From the NCBI RefSeq assembly GCF_900103405.1, contig NZ_FNHX01000009.1, forward strand, positions 62,001 through 126,000: 64,000 nt of DNA, written 5' to 3'. The position numbers were made by a program, and so were the translations under genes. The notes below the pieces were generated by a model. That model was not told the DNA's origin, made no database searches, and saw only the letters and a program-made list of their open reading frames with translations. Of this stretch, positions 39,868 through 47,815 are shown piece after piece (position 1 is the first letter of the stretch; each line of letters begins with the position of its first letter). The DNA is from Polaromonas sp. JS666. GTDB lineage: Bacteria; Pseudomonadota; Gammaproteobacteria; Burkholderiales; Burkholderiaceae_C.

Positions 39868-40515
39868 CTAGCCGGTGATGGCTGCGATGGCCAGGCGCAG
39901 GTTGCCTCGGGCGCGGGCTTCCAGCGCGGCCTGGAAATGCGGCGTGCTGTAAATCACCGGTCGGGCGAGGAAGGCGCGAAGAATCTCGCCGCGCTTTTGG
40001 CGAAAGAGGTCCTCGGGCACAAAAGCGTATTCCTGCCGTATCTGTTCTTCATATTCGGCAAAGCGCGGGGGCAAGGCGCCCAGGATGGACAGGTCGATAT
40101 CCACCAGCAGCTGCGCGTCGGGCGTCACCGGCAGCGCGCTGTGGCAGGTGGCCATGATGAGTTCGTCGATTCGTTGCACGGCGGCCGGCGCCGCGCCATG
40201 ACCCTGCAGCACGGCGCGCGCCCAGTCGGCGCTTTGGCGTTCGTTGTCGTGGCGCTGCGTGTCGTAAATACCGTCATGGAACCACAGCGCGAACTCGACT
40301 TCGCCCGGTTGTTCGGCCAGGTGGCGGACGGCCTCGACATGCGCGAGGCATTCCGCGAGGTGCTGCAGCGTGTGGTATTTGCGATGCGGCTCCGAGTAGC
40401 GCGCCAGCAGCTGGTCAAACACGCTGCCGGTGATGGTCCGCGGCACGAGCGCGCTGGTGCAGCGCCGCCAGGAGCGGGCCAGCAGGTCCATGGATTCTGG
40501 GTTGGTGTGCGCCAT
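39868..40515 (-). CDS. HD-superfamily predicted metal-dependent phosphohydrolase
   Basis: 215 residues. HTLQHLAECLAHVEAV, FALWFHDGIYDTQRHDNERQ (HD pair) and IMATCHSALPVTPDAQLLVD (distal His, then VDIDLSILG with Asp) form the full HD metal site of the COG4339 group. Substrate unknown; some members are mislabelled as NMDA receptor subunit in databases. ATG 40515 overlaps the stop of the PPOX gene, so the two are coupled. Confidence 0.82.
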   Translation of the reverse strand: MAHTNPESMDLLARSWRRCTSALVPRTITGSVFDQLLARYSEPHRKYHTLQHLAECLAHVEAVRHLAEQPGEVEFALWFHDGIYDTQRHDNERQSADWARAVLQGHGAAPAAVQRIDELIMATCHSALPVTPDAQLLVDIDLSILGALPPRFAEYEEQIRQEYAFVPEDLFRQKRGEILRAFLARPVIYSTPHFQAALEARARGNLRLAIAAITG

Positions 40516-41147
40516 CAGTAGAGTGTGGACTTTTGCCGCGCGGGCAGCTCGCGGTCGTATTTTTCGCCGTCTATGGCCGACGCCGTCAGCGCCTGCAGCA
40601 TGGCGCCTGGTGTGGGCACGTCGGGCCGGCTTGGCGGCGCGGTCTGCCAGAGTTTTGAGCGCTGCAGGGCCCGGGCGCACTGGAAGAACACCGACTCCAC
40701 GCTGATCACCAGCACGCAGTGAGGCGGCTTGCCCTCCATGGAAAAGCGCCGAAGCATGTCGGGCGCGACCGTGATGCGGGCACGGCCGTTCACGCGCAGC
40801 GTCTCGCCGACGCCGGGCACCAGGAACAGCAGCGCCACGCGCGGGTCCGTCAGCAGGTTGCGCAGGCTGTCGATGCGGTTGTTGCCGCGGCGCTCCGGCA
40901 GCAGCAGGGTCTTGTCGTCCTGGATGGCGACAAAGCCCGGCGGGTCTCCGCGCGGCGATGCATCCAGCCCGTCAGGCCCCGAAGTGGCGAGCACCGCGAA
41001 AGGCGAGGCCTGGATCAGCGCCTGGTAGGCCGGGTGCAAATAGTCCACTTCTTTCTTGAGAGAGGCTTCGCCGACGGCGCCGAACAGCGCCTCGAGTTGC
41101 GGCAGGCTGGTGATGGCATGCGGGTCGGTTTGGGTGTTCATGGGCAT
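40515..41147 (-). CDS. pyridoxamine 5'-phosphate oxidase family protein (MSMEG_1061-like FMN protein)
   Basis: 210 residues with a split-barrel flavin fold: PFAVLATSGPDGLDASPRGD, RRGNNRIDSLRNLLTDPRVA and GETLRVNGRARIT match the PPOX-type flavoproteins of the MSMEG_1061 group. They bind FMN or F420 and reduce unknown substrates. AAGGAA 8 nt upstream selects ATG 41147 over the ATG at 41141. Coupled to the HD hydrolase downstream; LysR gene just upstream in the same direction. Confidence 0.82.
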   Translation of the reverse strand: MPMNTQTDPHAITSLPQLEALFGAVGEASLKKEVDYLHPAYQALIQASPFAVLATSGPDGLDASPRGDPPGFVAIQDDKTLLLPERRGNNRIDSLRNLLTDPRVALLFLVPGVGETLRVNGRARITVAPDMLRRFSMEGKPPHCVLVISVESVFFQCARALQRSKLWQTAPPSRPDVPTPGAMLQALTASAIDGEKYDRELPARQKSTLY

Positions 41148-41151
41148 GACT

Positions 41152-42057
41152 TTATTCCTTATGGGGTGCGCATAGCGCCTCCACCAGCCTGAGGGCGGGC
41201 AGCGACAGCTGCTCGAAGCTGCGCGCACAAATCAGCAGTTGCCGGTCGGCCCAGTCGTCGGAGAGCTTGAGCACGCGCAGCGTGCCCGCGCCCGCATGGC
41301 CTTCGGCCGCGATGGCCGGCACCACGGCCACGCCGACGCCAGCTTCCACCATGCGGCACACGGCCTCAAAACTGCGCAGCCGTATGCGCGTGCGCATGTG
41401 CAGCCCCAGGCGTTCGGCCTGCAAGGCCAGGTGCTGCTGCAGCGCGCTGTCTTCGCTCAGGCCGACAAAGTCATGGGCCAGGGCTTGTGCGAACGCGACC
41501 TGGCGCAGCCGGCCGAAGCCGGTGGATCGTGGCGCGATGAGCACCAGCCGGTCGCGCCTGAAGGGCCTGGACTCCAGGCTGGAGACATCCGCGGAGTCGG
41601 CCACGATGCCGAGCTCGGCCGCCTGGGCCAGCAGCTGCGAGACGATCAGGTGGCTGGGGCGCTCCTCAAGATCGACGTCTATGGCCGGGTGGCTGTTGAG
41701 GAAGGCCGCGAGCGCCTGCGGCAGGTAGTCGGTGATGGCGGCGGTGTTGGACAGCAGGCGCACGCGGCCCGCCAGGCCGCCCGCGTAGTCGGCGATCTCG
41801 CCCTGCATGTGCTCTATCTGTTGCAGCACCAGGCGTGCATGGTGGGCCACGGCGAGACCCGCCTTGGTCGGCTTGACGCCGCCGCGCAGGCGATCCAGCA
41901 GCGGCACGCCCAGGGCGTCCTCCATGCCGCGTATGCGCGCGCTGGCCGAGGCCAGCGCCAGGTGCGAAAGCCTGCTGCCGGCGGTGATGCTGCCGGTGTC
42001 GACCACATGCAGAAACAGCCGGAGGTCGACCAAGTCAAAGCGGATGGCGGCGGGCAT
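41152..42057 (-). CDS. LysR family transcriptional regulator
   Basis: 301 residues. N-terminal winged helix (LRLFLHVVDTGSITAGSRLS, LALASASARIRGMEDALGVP) followed by a periplasmic-binding-like effector domain. Divergent from the TauE/SafE gene with 98 bp between, the classic LysR arrangement, so that exporter is the probable target. Ends 4 nt before the PPOX gene start and may be cotranscribed with it. Confidence 0.9.
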   Translation of the reverse strand: MPAAIRFDLVDLRLFLHVVDTGSITAGSRLSHLALASASARIRGMEDALGVPLLDRLRGGVKPTKAGLAVAHHARLVLQQIEHMQGEIADYAGGLAGRVRLLSNTAAITDYLPQALAAFLNSHPAIDVDLEERPSHLIVSQLLAQAAELGIVADSADVSSLESRPFRRDRLVLIAPRSTGFGRLRQVAFAQALAHDFVGLSEDSALQQHLALQAERLGLHMRTRIRLRSFEAVCRMVEAGVGVAVVPAIAAEGHAGAGTLRVLKLSDDWADRQLLICARSFEQLSLPALRLVEALCAPHKE

Positions 42058-42155
42058 AACGGTGTGGGAAGCTGTTGAGCCTTCGGCAGTGGCGAAGGCT
42101 GCCAGCGCATATTACCGCTTGAGCGCGGGGCGCGTCCCTGCGCAGAATCGGCCTC

Positions 42156-42950
42156 ATGAACTTGCACAATTTCGCGGGCATGAGGCACGATACCCTGCTG
42201 GTCGCCGTCGTCGCCGCGGTATTCCTGCTGGCCGGTCTGGTCAAGGGCGTGGTCGGCCTGGGCTTGCCGACGCTGTCCATGGGCCTGCTGGCCGGCGTGA
42301 TGCCGCCCGCGCAGGCGGCGGTGATCCTGATCCTGCCTTCGTTTTTGACGAATGCCTGGCAGATGTGGGACGGCGCTGCGCTGGGCCGGCTGCTCAGGCG
42401 CCTCTGGCCGCTGCAACTGGGCGTGGCGGCCGGAACGCTGTGGGCGCCGGTGAGCCTGGTCACCCTGAACGCCAATGCGGCTTCGGCGGGCCTGGGGGCG
42501 GCATTGATGGCCTATGCCGTGCTGGGGCTGGTGGCCGTTCCGCTGGCCGTGCCTCGTCGCGGCGAGACGTTTTTATCCGGCGCCATCGGGCTCATCACCG
42601 GCGCCATCACTTCGGCTACCGGTGTGTTTGTGTTTCCGGCGGTGCCTTACCTGCAGGCTCTGGGTCTCAGGAAGGATGAACTCGTGCAGGCGCTGGGGCT
42701 GTCCTTCACCGTTTCCACCGTCGCGCTTTTTGGGCGCCTGGTGCTTGAAGGTTCGTTCTCAGCCGCAGCCCTGCCCGGTGGCTGGGGCTGGCTGGTGGCT
42801 TTGCCCGCGGCCTTGCTGGGGATGGCGGCGGGCCAAGTGCTGCGCGGCCGGCTGGATGAAAAAACCTTCAAGCGCCTGTTCTTTGCGGGCCTGCTGGCCA
42901 TAGGCCTTTATATGGTGATCGGCAGCGCCATACGCTGGCTGGCGGGGTAA
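42156..42950 (+). CDS. TauE/SafE family sulfite/organosulfonate-type exporter
   Basis: 264 residues with about eight transmembrane segments. FLLAGLVKGVVGLGLPTLSM near the N-terminus and ITGAITSATGVFVFPAVPYL at residues about 145-165 are the two repeated family motifs. Transports an anion such as sulfite, sulfoacetate or an organic acid across the inner membrane; substrate unknown. Divergent from the LysR gene. Confidence 0.87.
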   Translation: MNLHNFAGMRHDTLLVAVVAAVFLLAGLVKGVVGLGLPTLSMGLLAGVMPPAQAAVILILPSFLTNAWQMWDGAALGRLLRRLWPLQLGVAAGTLWAPVSLVTLNANAASAGLGAALMAYAVLGLVAVPLAVPRRGETFLSGAIGLITGAITSATGVFVFPAVPYLQALGLRKDELVQALGLSFTVSTVALFGRLVLEGSFSAAALPGGWGWLVALPAALLGMAAGQVLRGRLDEKTFKRLFFAGLLAIGLYMVIGSAIRWLAG

Positions 42951-42995
42951 ACACCGTAGAGTGCAGCCGGCGCAAAGACACGGTTTTGGGGCCGG

Positions 42996-43025
42996 TTTTT
43001 ACGCTTTCTTTATACCCGCCGCCCG
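42996..43025 (+). promoter_or_regulatory. KdpE-box-like element of the kdp promoter
   Basis: The T-rich repeats TTTTTACG (42996-43003) and TTTATACCC (43009-43017) are joined by CTTTC and followed by GCCGCCCG. The known E. coli KdpE site has TTTATA and TTTACA repeats joined by five bases and followed by CCCCGCCCG, a close likeness. A second CCCGTTTTTACACG lies at 43036-43049. Position 70-100 bp before the first kdp reading frame fits. Confidence 0.6.
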
Positions 43026-43092
43026 TCTTTCATCCCCGTTTTTACACGCCGGCTCCGACACTTTCTCCATCGTTGTTGCTTGGAGAAAGATC

Positions 43093-43197
43093 ATGGATCT
43101 TGCGTTTATGGTTGGCGCCGCCGCCCTTTGGGGTGTGACGGTCCTGCTGGTCTGGGGCTTTGAGAAGCTCGAAAAGCCCGAAGGGGGCCGCTCATGA
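43093..43197 (+). CDS. 34-residue membrane peptide upstream of kdpF
   Basis: MDLAFMVGAAALWGVTVLLV then [14 protein letters not shown]: one transmembrane helix and a charged cytoplasmic tail. GGAGAAAG lies 6 nt before the ATG, and its stop overlaps the kdpF start (ATGA), indicating a coupled real gene. Not a standard Kdp subunit; by position it may be an accessory small subunit of the KdpFABC complex. Confidence 0.65.
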   Translation: MDLAFMVGAAALWGVTVLLVWGFEKLEKPEGGRS

Positions 43198-43292
43198 TCC
43201 CCCTTGACGTTTTGTATGGCTTTGGCGGCGTCTGCGCCATCGTGCTGCTGGCCTACCTGGTGTATGCGCTGATCTGCGCCGAGGAGTTTTGA
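43194..43292 (+). CDS. kdpF: K+-transporting ATPase subunit KdpF
   Basis: 32 residues, [20 protein letters not shown] then [12 protein letters not shown]. The C-terminal YLVYALxxAExF pattern is that of KdpF, a single-helix lipid-like stabiliser of the KdpFABC complex. Its TGA overlaps the kdpA ATG (TGATG). Confidence 0.88.
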   Translation: MIPLDVLYGFGGVCAIVLLAYLVYALICAEEF

Positions 43293-45091
43293 TGAACGCC
43301 TCAAGCTGGGGGCTGCTGGCCCTTTTCCTGGCCGCGCTGCTGGCCACCGCCTGGCCGCTGGGCCTGTGGCTGGCGCGCCTGTATGCGGGCCGGCTGCCCG
43401 GCTGGATGCATCGGGTGGAAGCCCCGCTGTACCGCCTGGCCGGCACCTCGGCCGACACGAACATGAAATGGTCGCAGTACGCGCTGGCGCTGCTGGCCTT
43501 TAATGCGCTGGGCGTGGTCGCCGTCTATGCCCTGCAGCGCCTGCAGGTGTGGCTGCCGCTGAACCCGGCCGGCATGGCCGCCATCTCGCCCGACTCGGCC
43601 TTTAACACCGCCATCAGCTTTGTCTCCAACACCAACTGGCAAGGTTATGCCGGTGAATCGACCATGAGCTACCTCACGCAGATGCTGGTGCTGGCTGTGC
43701 AGAATTTTTTCTCGGCCGCCACCGGCATTGCCGTGGTGTTCGCGCTGTTCCGCGGTTTTGCCGCGCGTGCGACCGGCGCCATCGGCAACTTCTGGGTGGA
43801 CATCACGCGGGTCACGGCCTGGCTGCTGCTGCCGCTGTCGCTGGTGTTTGCGGTGTTCCTGGTGGGCCAGGGTGTGATCCAGAACTTTGATGCTTACAAG
43901 GATGTGAGCACGCTGGAAGCCACCAGCTACCAGCAGCCCAAAAACGGCCCTGACGGCCAGGCCTTGAAAGACGACAAGGGCAATCCGGTCATGGAAGACG
44001 CCAAAACCAGCACACAGACCCTGGCCATGGGCCCGGTCGCCTCGCAGGAGGCCATCAAGATGCTGGGCACCAACGGCGGCGGTTTCTTTAATGCCAACTC
44101 GGCCCACCCGTATGAAAACCCGACGGCGCTGAGCAACTTTTTCCAGATGCTGTCCATCTTCCTGATTCCCGCGGCCCTGTGTTTTGCCTTTGGCCGCGCG
44201 GTGGGCGATACGCGCCAGGGCTGGGCCGTGCTGGCCGCGATGACGCTGATCTTTGTCGTTGCCGTGGTGGCCATCACCCCGGCCGAACAGGCCGGCAACC
44301 CGCTGCTGCCGCCCCTGGGCGTGGACCAGGCGGCCAGCGCGCTGCAGGCCGGCGGCAATATGGAAGGCAAGGAAACCCGCTTCGGCATCAATGCCTCCAG
44401 CCTGTTTGCCGTCATCACCACGGCGGCATCGTGCGGCGCGGTCAATGCCATGCACGACTCCTTCACGCCGCTGGGCGGCATGGTGCCCATGGTGATGATG
44501 CAACTGGGTGAGGTGGTGTTCGGCGGTGTCGGCACCGGGCTTTACGGCATGCTGATCTTCGCCATCCTCGCGGTGTTCATCGCCGGCCTGATGATTGGCC
44601 GCACACCCGAGTACCTGGGCAAGAAGATCGAATCGCACGAGATGAAGCTGACCTCCATTGCCATCCTGGTCACGCCCATCCTGGTGCTGGCCGGCACGGC
44701 GGTGGCTGTGCTGGCCGGCGCCGGCAAGGCCGGCATCGCGAATCCCGGCGCGCATGGCTTTTCTGAAATCCTTTACGCGCTGACCTCGGCCGGCAACAAC
44801 AACGGCAGCGCCTTCGCGGGCCTGTCGGCCAACACACCCTTCTACAACACGCTGCTGGGCATGGTGATGTGGCTGGGCCGCTTCGGTGTCATCGTGCCGG
44901 TGCTGGCGATTGCCGGCGCGCTGGCCGCCAAGAAGCGCCTGCCGGTCACGGCCGGCACCATGCCCACGCACGGCCCGCTGTTTGTGCTGCTGCTGATAGG
45001 CACCGTGCTGCTGGTGGGCCTGCTCAATTACGTGCCGGCCCTGGCGCTGGGCCCTGTGGTCGAGCATTTGATGCTCTGGCCCGCCCATTGA
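43292..45091 (+). CDS. kdpA: K+-transporting ATPase subunit KdpA
   Basis: 599 residues, the K+-channel-like subunit of the high-affinity KdpFABC pump. Four selectivity-filter-like loops are visible, e.g. [40 protein letters not shown] and [20 protein letters not shown]. An in-frame TTG one codon earlier is not needed since ATG 43292 overlaps the kdpF stop. Inner membrane protein expressed under K+ limitation. Confidence 0.97.
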   Translation: MNASSWGLLALFLAALLATAWPLGLWLARLYAGRLPGWMHRVEAPLYRLAGTSADTNMKWSQYALALLAFNALGVVAVYALQRLQVWLPLNPAGMAAISPDSAFNTAISFVSNTNWQGYAGESTMSYLTQMLVLAVQNFFSAATGIAVVFALFRGFAARATGAIGNFWVDITRVTAWLLLPLSLVFAVFLVGQGVIQNFDAYKDVSTLEATSYQQPKNGPDGQALKDDKGNPVMEDAKTSTQTLAMGPVASQEAIKMLGTNGGGFFNANSAHPYENPTALSNFFQMLSIFLIPAALCFAFGRAVGDTRQGWAVLAAMTLIFVVAVVAITPAEQAGNPLLPPLGVDQAASALQAGGNMEGKETRFGINASSLFAVITTAASCGAVNAMHDSFTPLGGMVPMVMMQLGEVVFGGVGTGLYGMLIFAILAVFIAGLMIGRTPEYLGKKIESHEMKLTSIAILVTPILVLAGTAVAVLAGAGKAGIANPGAHGFSEILYALTSAGNNNGSAFAGLSANTPFYNTLLGMVMWLGRFGVIVPVLAIAGALAAKKRLPVTAGTMPTHGPLFVLLLIGTVLLVGLLNYVPALALGPVVEHLMLWPAH

Positions 45092-45113
45092 ACCGCCGCG
45101 AAAGAAAACCGAT

Positions 45114-47201
45114 ATGACTACCCAAAAACCTTTTGTGCTGCTGGACCCCGCGCTGCTCAAGCCCGCCATCGCGGCCTCCTTCACCAAGCTGAGCCCGCGC
45201 GTGCAATGGCGCAACCCCGTGATGTTTGTCGTCTACATCGGCAGCATACTGACCACCTTGCTGGGCCTGCAGGCCTTGCAGGGGCAGGGCGAGGCGCCGG
45301 CAGGCTTTATCTTTGCCGTGGCGATCTGGCTGTGGTTTACCGTGCTGTTCGCCAACTTCGCCGAGGCGCTGGCCGAAGGCCGCAGCAAGGCGCAGGCCGC
45401 CTCTTTGCGCAGCCTCAAGAAAAGCACCTGGGCCAAGAAGTTCAAGGAAACCAACAGCAAGGTCTTCCACGGCACAGCCTGGCTGCCTGAACAAGCCGAG
45501 AACCTGCGCAAGGGCGCCGTGGTGCTGGTCGAAGCCGGCGACATGATTCCGCTGGACGGCGAGGTCATCGAAGGCGTGGCCTCGGTCGATGAAAGCGCCA
45601 TCACCGGTGAATCGGCGCCGGTGGTGCGCGAGTCGGGCGGCGACTTCTCGGCCGTGACCGGCGGCACGCGTGTGCTGTCCGACTGGCTGGTGGTGCGCAT
45701 TGTGGTCAACCCCGGCGAATCCTTCCTGGACCGCATGATCAGCATGGTCGAGGGCGCCAAACGCCAGAAGACGCCCAATGAGATCGCGCTGACGATTCTG
45801 CTGGTGGCGCTGACCATCGTCTTTCTGGTGGTCACGGTCACGCTGCTGCCTTACTCGGTGTTCAGCGTGCAGGCCGCGGGCTCGGGCACCGTGGTCAGCA
45901 TCACCGCGCTGGTGGCTTTGCTGGTCTGCCTGATCCCGACGACCATAGGTGGCCTGCTGTCGGCCGTGGGCGTGGCCGGCATGAGCCGCATGATGCAGGC
46001 CAATGTGATCGCCACCTCGGGCCGCGCGGTGGAGGCCGCCGGCGACGTGGACGTGCTGCTGCTGGACAAGACCGGCACCATCACCCACGGCAATCGCCAG
46101 GCCTCGAGCTTTTTGCCGGCGCCCGGCGTGGCCGGCGCCAAACTGGCCACCGCCGCGATGCAGGCTTCGATGGCCGATGAGACGCCCGAGGGCCGCAGCA
46201 TTGTGGCTTTGGCTCAGCGCATGGGCGCCAGCGAAGCCCTGGTGGGCAGCAGCCACGAGGTGCCCTTCACCGCGCAAACGCGCATGAGCGGCATGGACCA
46301 GTTGCGCCCCGACGGCAGCACGCGCCAGCTGCGCAAGGGCGCGGTCGATGCGGTGCGCAAGCATGTGGAGGCGCTGGGCGGCAGCCTGCCGGCCGAGGTG
46401 CTGCGCGCGGCGGACGAAGTGGCGCGCCGCGGCAGCACGCCGCTGGCGGTGGCCGACGGCGCCGTGGTGCTGGGCATTGTGGAGCTCAAGGACATCGTCA
46501 AGGCCGGCATCAAGGAGCGCTTCGGCGAGCTGCGCCGCATGGGCATCAAGACGGTGATGATCACCGGCGACAACAAGCTCACGGCCGCGGCGATTGCCGC
46601 CGAGGCCGGTGTCGACGACTTCCTGGCCGAGGCCACGCCCGAAGACAAGCTGAAACTGATACGCGGTTACCAGGCCGAAGGCCGCCTGGTGGCGATGACG
46701 GGCGACGGCACCAATGACGCGCCGGCCCTGGCCCAGGCCGACGTGGCGGTGGCCATGAACAGCGGCACCCAGGCCGCCAAGGAGGCCGGCAATATGGTGG
46801 ACCTGGACTCCAACCCCACCAAGCTGCTGGAGATCGTGGAAACCGGCAAGGCCTTGCTGATGACGCGCGGCTCGCTGACCACGTTTTCGATTGCCAACGA
46901 CGTGGCCAAGTACTTCGCCATCATCCCGGCGATTTTTGTGACCACCTACCCGCAGCTGGCCGCGCTCAATGTGATGCGCCTGGGCAGCCCCTCGACGGCG
47001 ATCCTGTCGGCGGTGATCTTCAACGCGCTGGTCATCATGTTCTTGATCCCGCTGGCGCTCAAGGGCGTGAAGTACCGGGCTGTCGGTGCCGCCACGCTGC
47101 TGCGGCGCAACCTGCTCATTTACGGCCTGGGCGGGCTGGTCGTGCCTTTTATCGGCATCAAGGCGATTGACCTCGCACTGGTTGCGATGAACCTCGTATA
47201 A
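45114..47201 (+). CDS. kdpB: K+-transporting ATPase subunit KdpB
   Basis: 695 residues, type IA P-type ATPase. Phosphorylation site Asp318 in [15 protein letters not shown], actuator motif [15 protein letters not shown] (TGES), hinge [20 protein letters not shown]. It hydrolyses ATP to drive K+ import through KdpA. A regulatory serine phosphorylated in E. coli lies in the TGES loop, present here as TGESAPV. Confidence 0.97.
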   Translation: MTTQKPFVLLDPALLKPAIAASFTKLSPRVQWRNPVMFVVYIGSILTTLLGLQALQGQGEAPAGFIFAVAIWLWFTVLFANFAEALAEGRSKAQAASLRSLKKSTWAKKFKETNSKVFHGTAWLPEQAENLRKGAVVLVEAGDMIPLDGEVIEGVASVDESAITGESAPVVRESGGDFSAVTGGTRVLSDWLVVRIVVNPGESFLDRMISMVEGAKRQKTPNEIALTILLVALTIVFLVVTVTLLPYSVFSVQAAGSGTVVSITALVALLVCLIPTTIGGLLSAVGVAGMSRMMQANVIATSGRAVEAAGDVDVLLLDKTGTITHGNRQASSFLPAPGVAGAKLATAAMQASMADETPEGRSIVALAQRMGASEALVGSSHEVPFTAQTRMSGMDQLRPDGSTRQLRKGAVDAVRKHVEALGGSLPAEVLRAADEVARRGSTPLAVADGAVVLGIVELKDIVKAGIKERFGELRRMGIKTVMITGDNKLTAAAIAAEAGVDDFLAEATPEDKLKLIRGYQAEGRLVAMTGDGTNDAPALAQADVAVAMNSGTQAAKEAGNMVDLDSNPTKLLEIVETGKALLMTRGSLTTFSIANDVAKYFAIIPAIFVTTYPQLAALNVMRLGSPSTAILSAVIFNALVIMFLIPLALKGVKYRAVGAATLLRRNLLIYGLGGLVVPFIGIKAIDLALVAMNLV

Positions 47202-47211
47202 GGAAAAAACC

Positions 47212-47784
47212 ATGAAAGCAATTCTTCGTCCTGCGGGGGTGTTGTTTACCGTGCTGACGCTCATCACTGGCGTGGCCTACCCGCTGGCCGTGACCGGCGC
47301 GGCCCAGGCCCTGTTCCCGGCCCAGGCCGGCGGCAGCCTGATGCTTCGCGACGGCAAGCCGGTCGGCTCCGCGCTGATAGGCCAGAACTTCAGCGATCCC
47401 GGCCATTTCTGGGGCCGCCCCTCGGCCACCGGCCCCATGCCTTACAACGCCGCGGCTTCCAGCGGCGCCAACCAGGGGCCGCTCAATCCCGCGCTGGTCG
47501 ATGCCGTCAAGGGCCGCGTGGCGGCGCTCAAGGCGGCCGACCCCGGCAATACCGCCCCTGTGCCGGTGGACCTGGTCACGGCCTCGGCCAGCGGGCTGGA
47601 CCCGCACATCAGCCCCGCCGCGGCGCGCTACCAGATGGCTCGTGTCGCGAAGGCGCGTGGCTTGCCGCTGGAAAAAGTCCAAGCCCTGGTCGCGCAGCAC
47701 ACCGAGCAGCCTTTGCTGGCCGTCCTGGGCGAGCCCCAGGTCAATGTGCTGCGGCTTAACCTGGCGCTGGAGGCTTTGCGTTAA
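47212..47784 (+). CDS. kdpC: K+-transporting ATPase subunit KdpC
   Basis: 190 residues with one N-terminal helix ([20 protein letters not shown]) and a periplasmic domain containing [20 protein letters not shown] and [20 protein letters not shown], the KdpC hallmarks. It raises K+ affinity of the pump. Starts 10 nt after kdpB. Confidence 0.97.
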   Translation: MKAILRPAGVLFTVLTLITGVAYPLAVTGAAQALFPAQAGGSLMLRDGKPVGSALIGQNFSDPGHFWGRPSATGPMPYNAAASSGANQGPLNPALVDAVKGRVAALKAADPGNTAPVPVDLVTASASGLDPHISPAAARYQMARVAKARGLPLEKVQALVAQHTEQPLLAVLGEPQVNVLRLNLALEALR

Positions 47785-47815
47785 GCCGATACCATGAGGC
47801 ACTCCTAAGAATTCC

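Noticed and set aside
45024..47267. 747-codon open frame antisense to kdpB
   Set aside because: Low-complexity His/Gln/Arg-rich shadow; the plus strand carries all P-type ATPase motifs.
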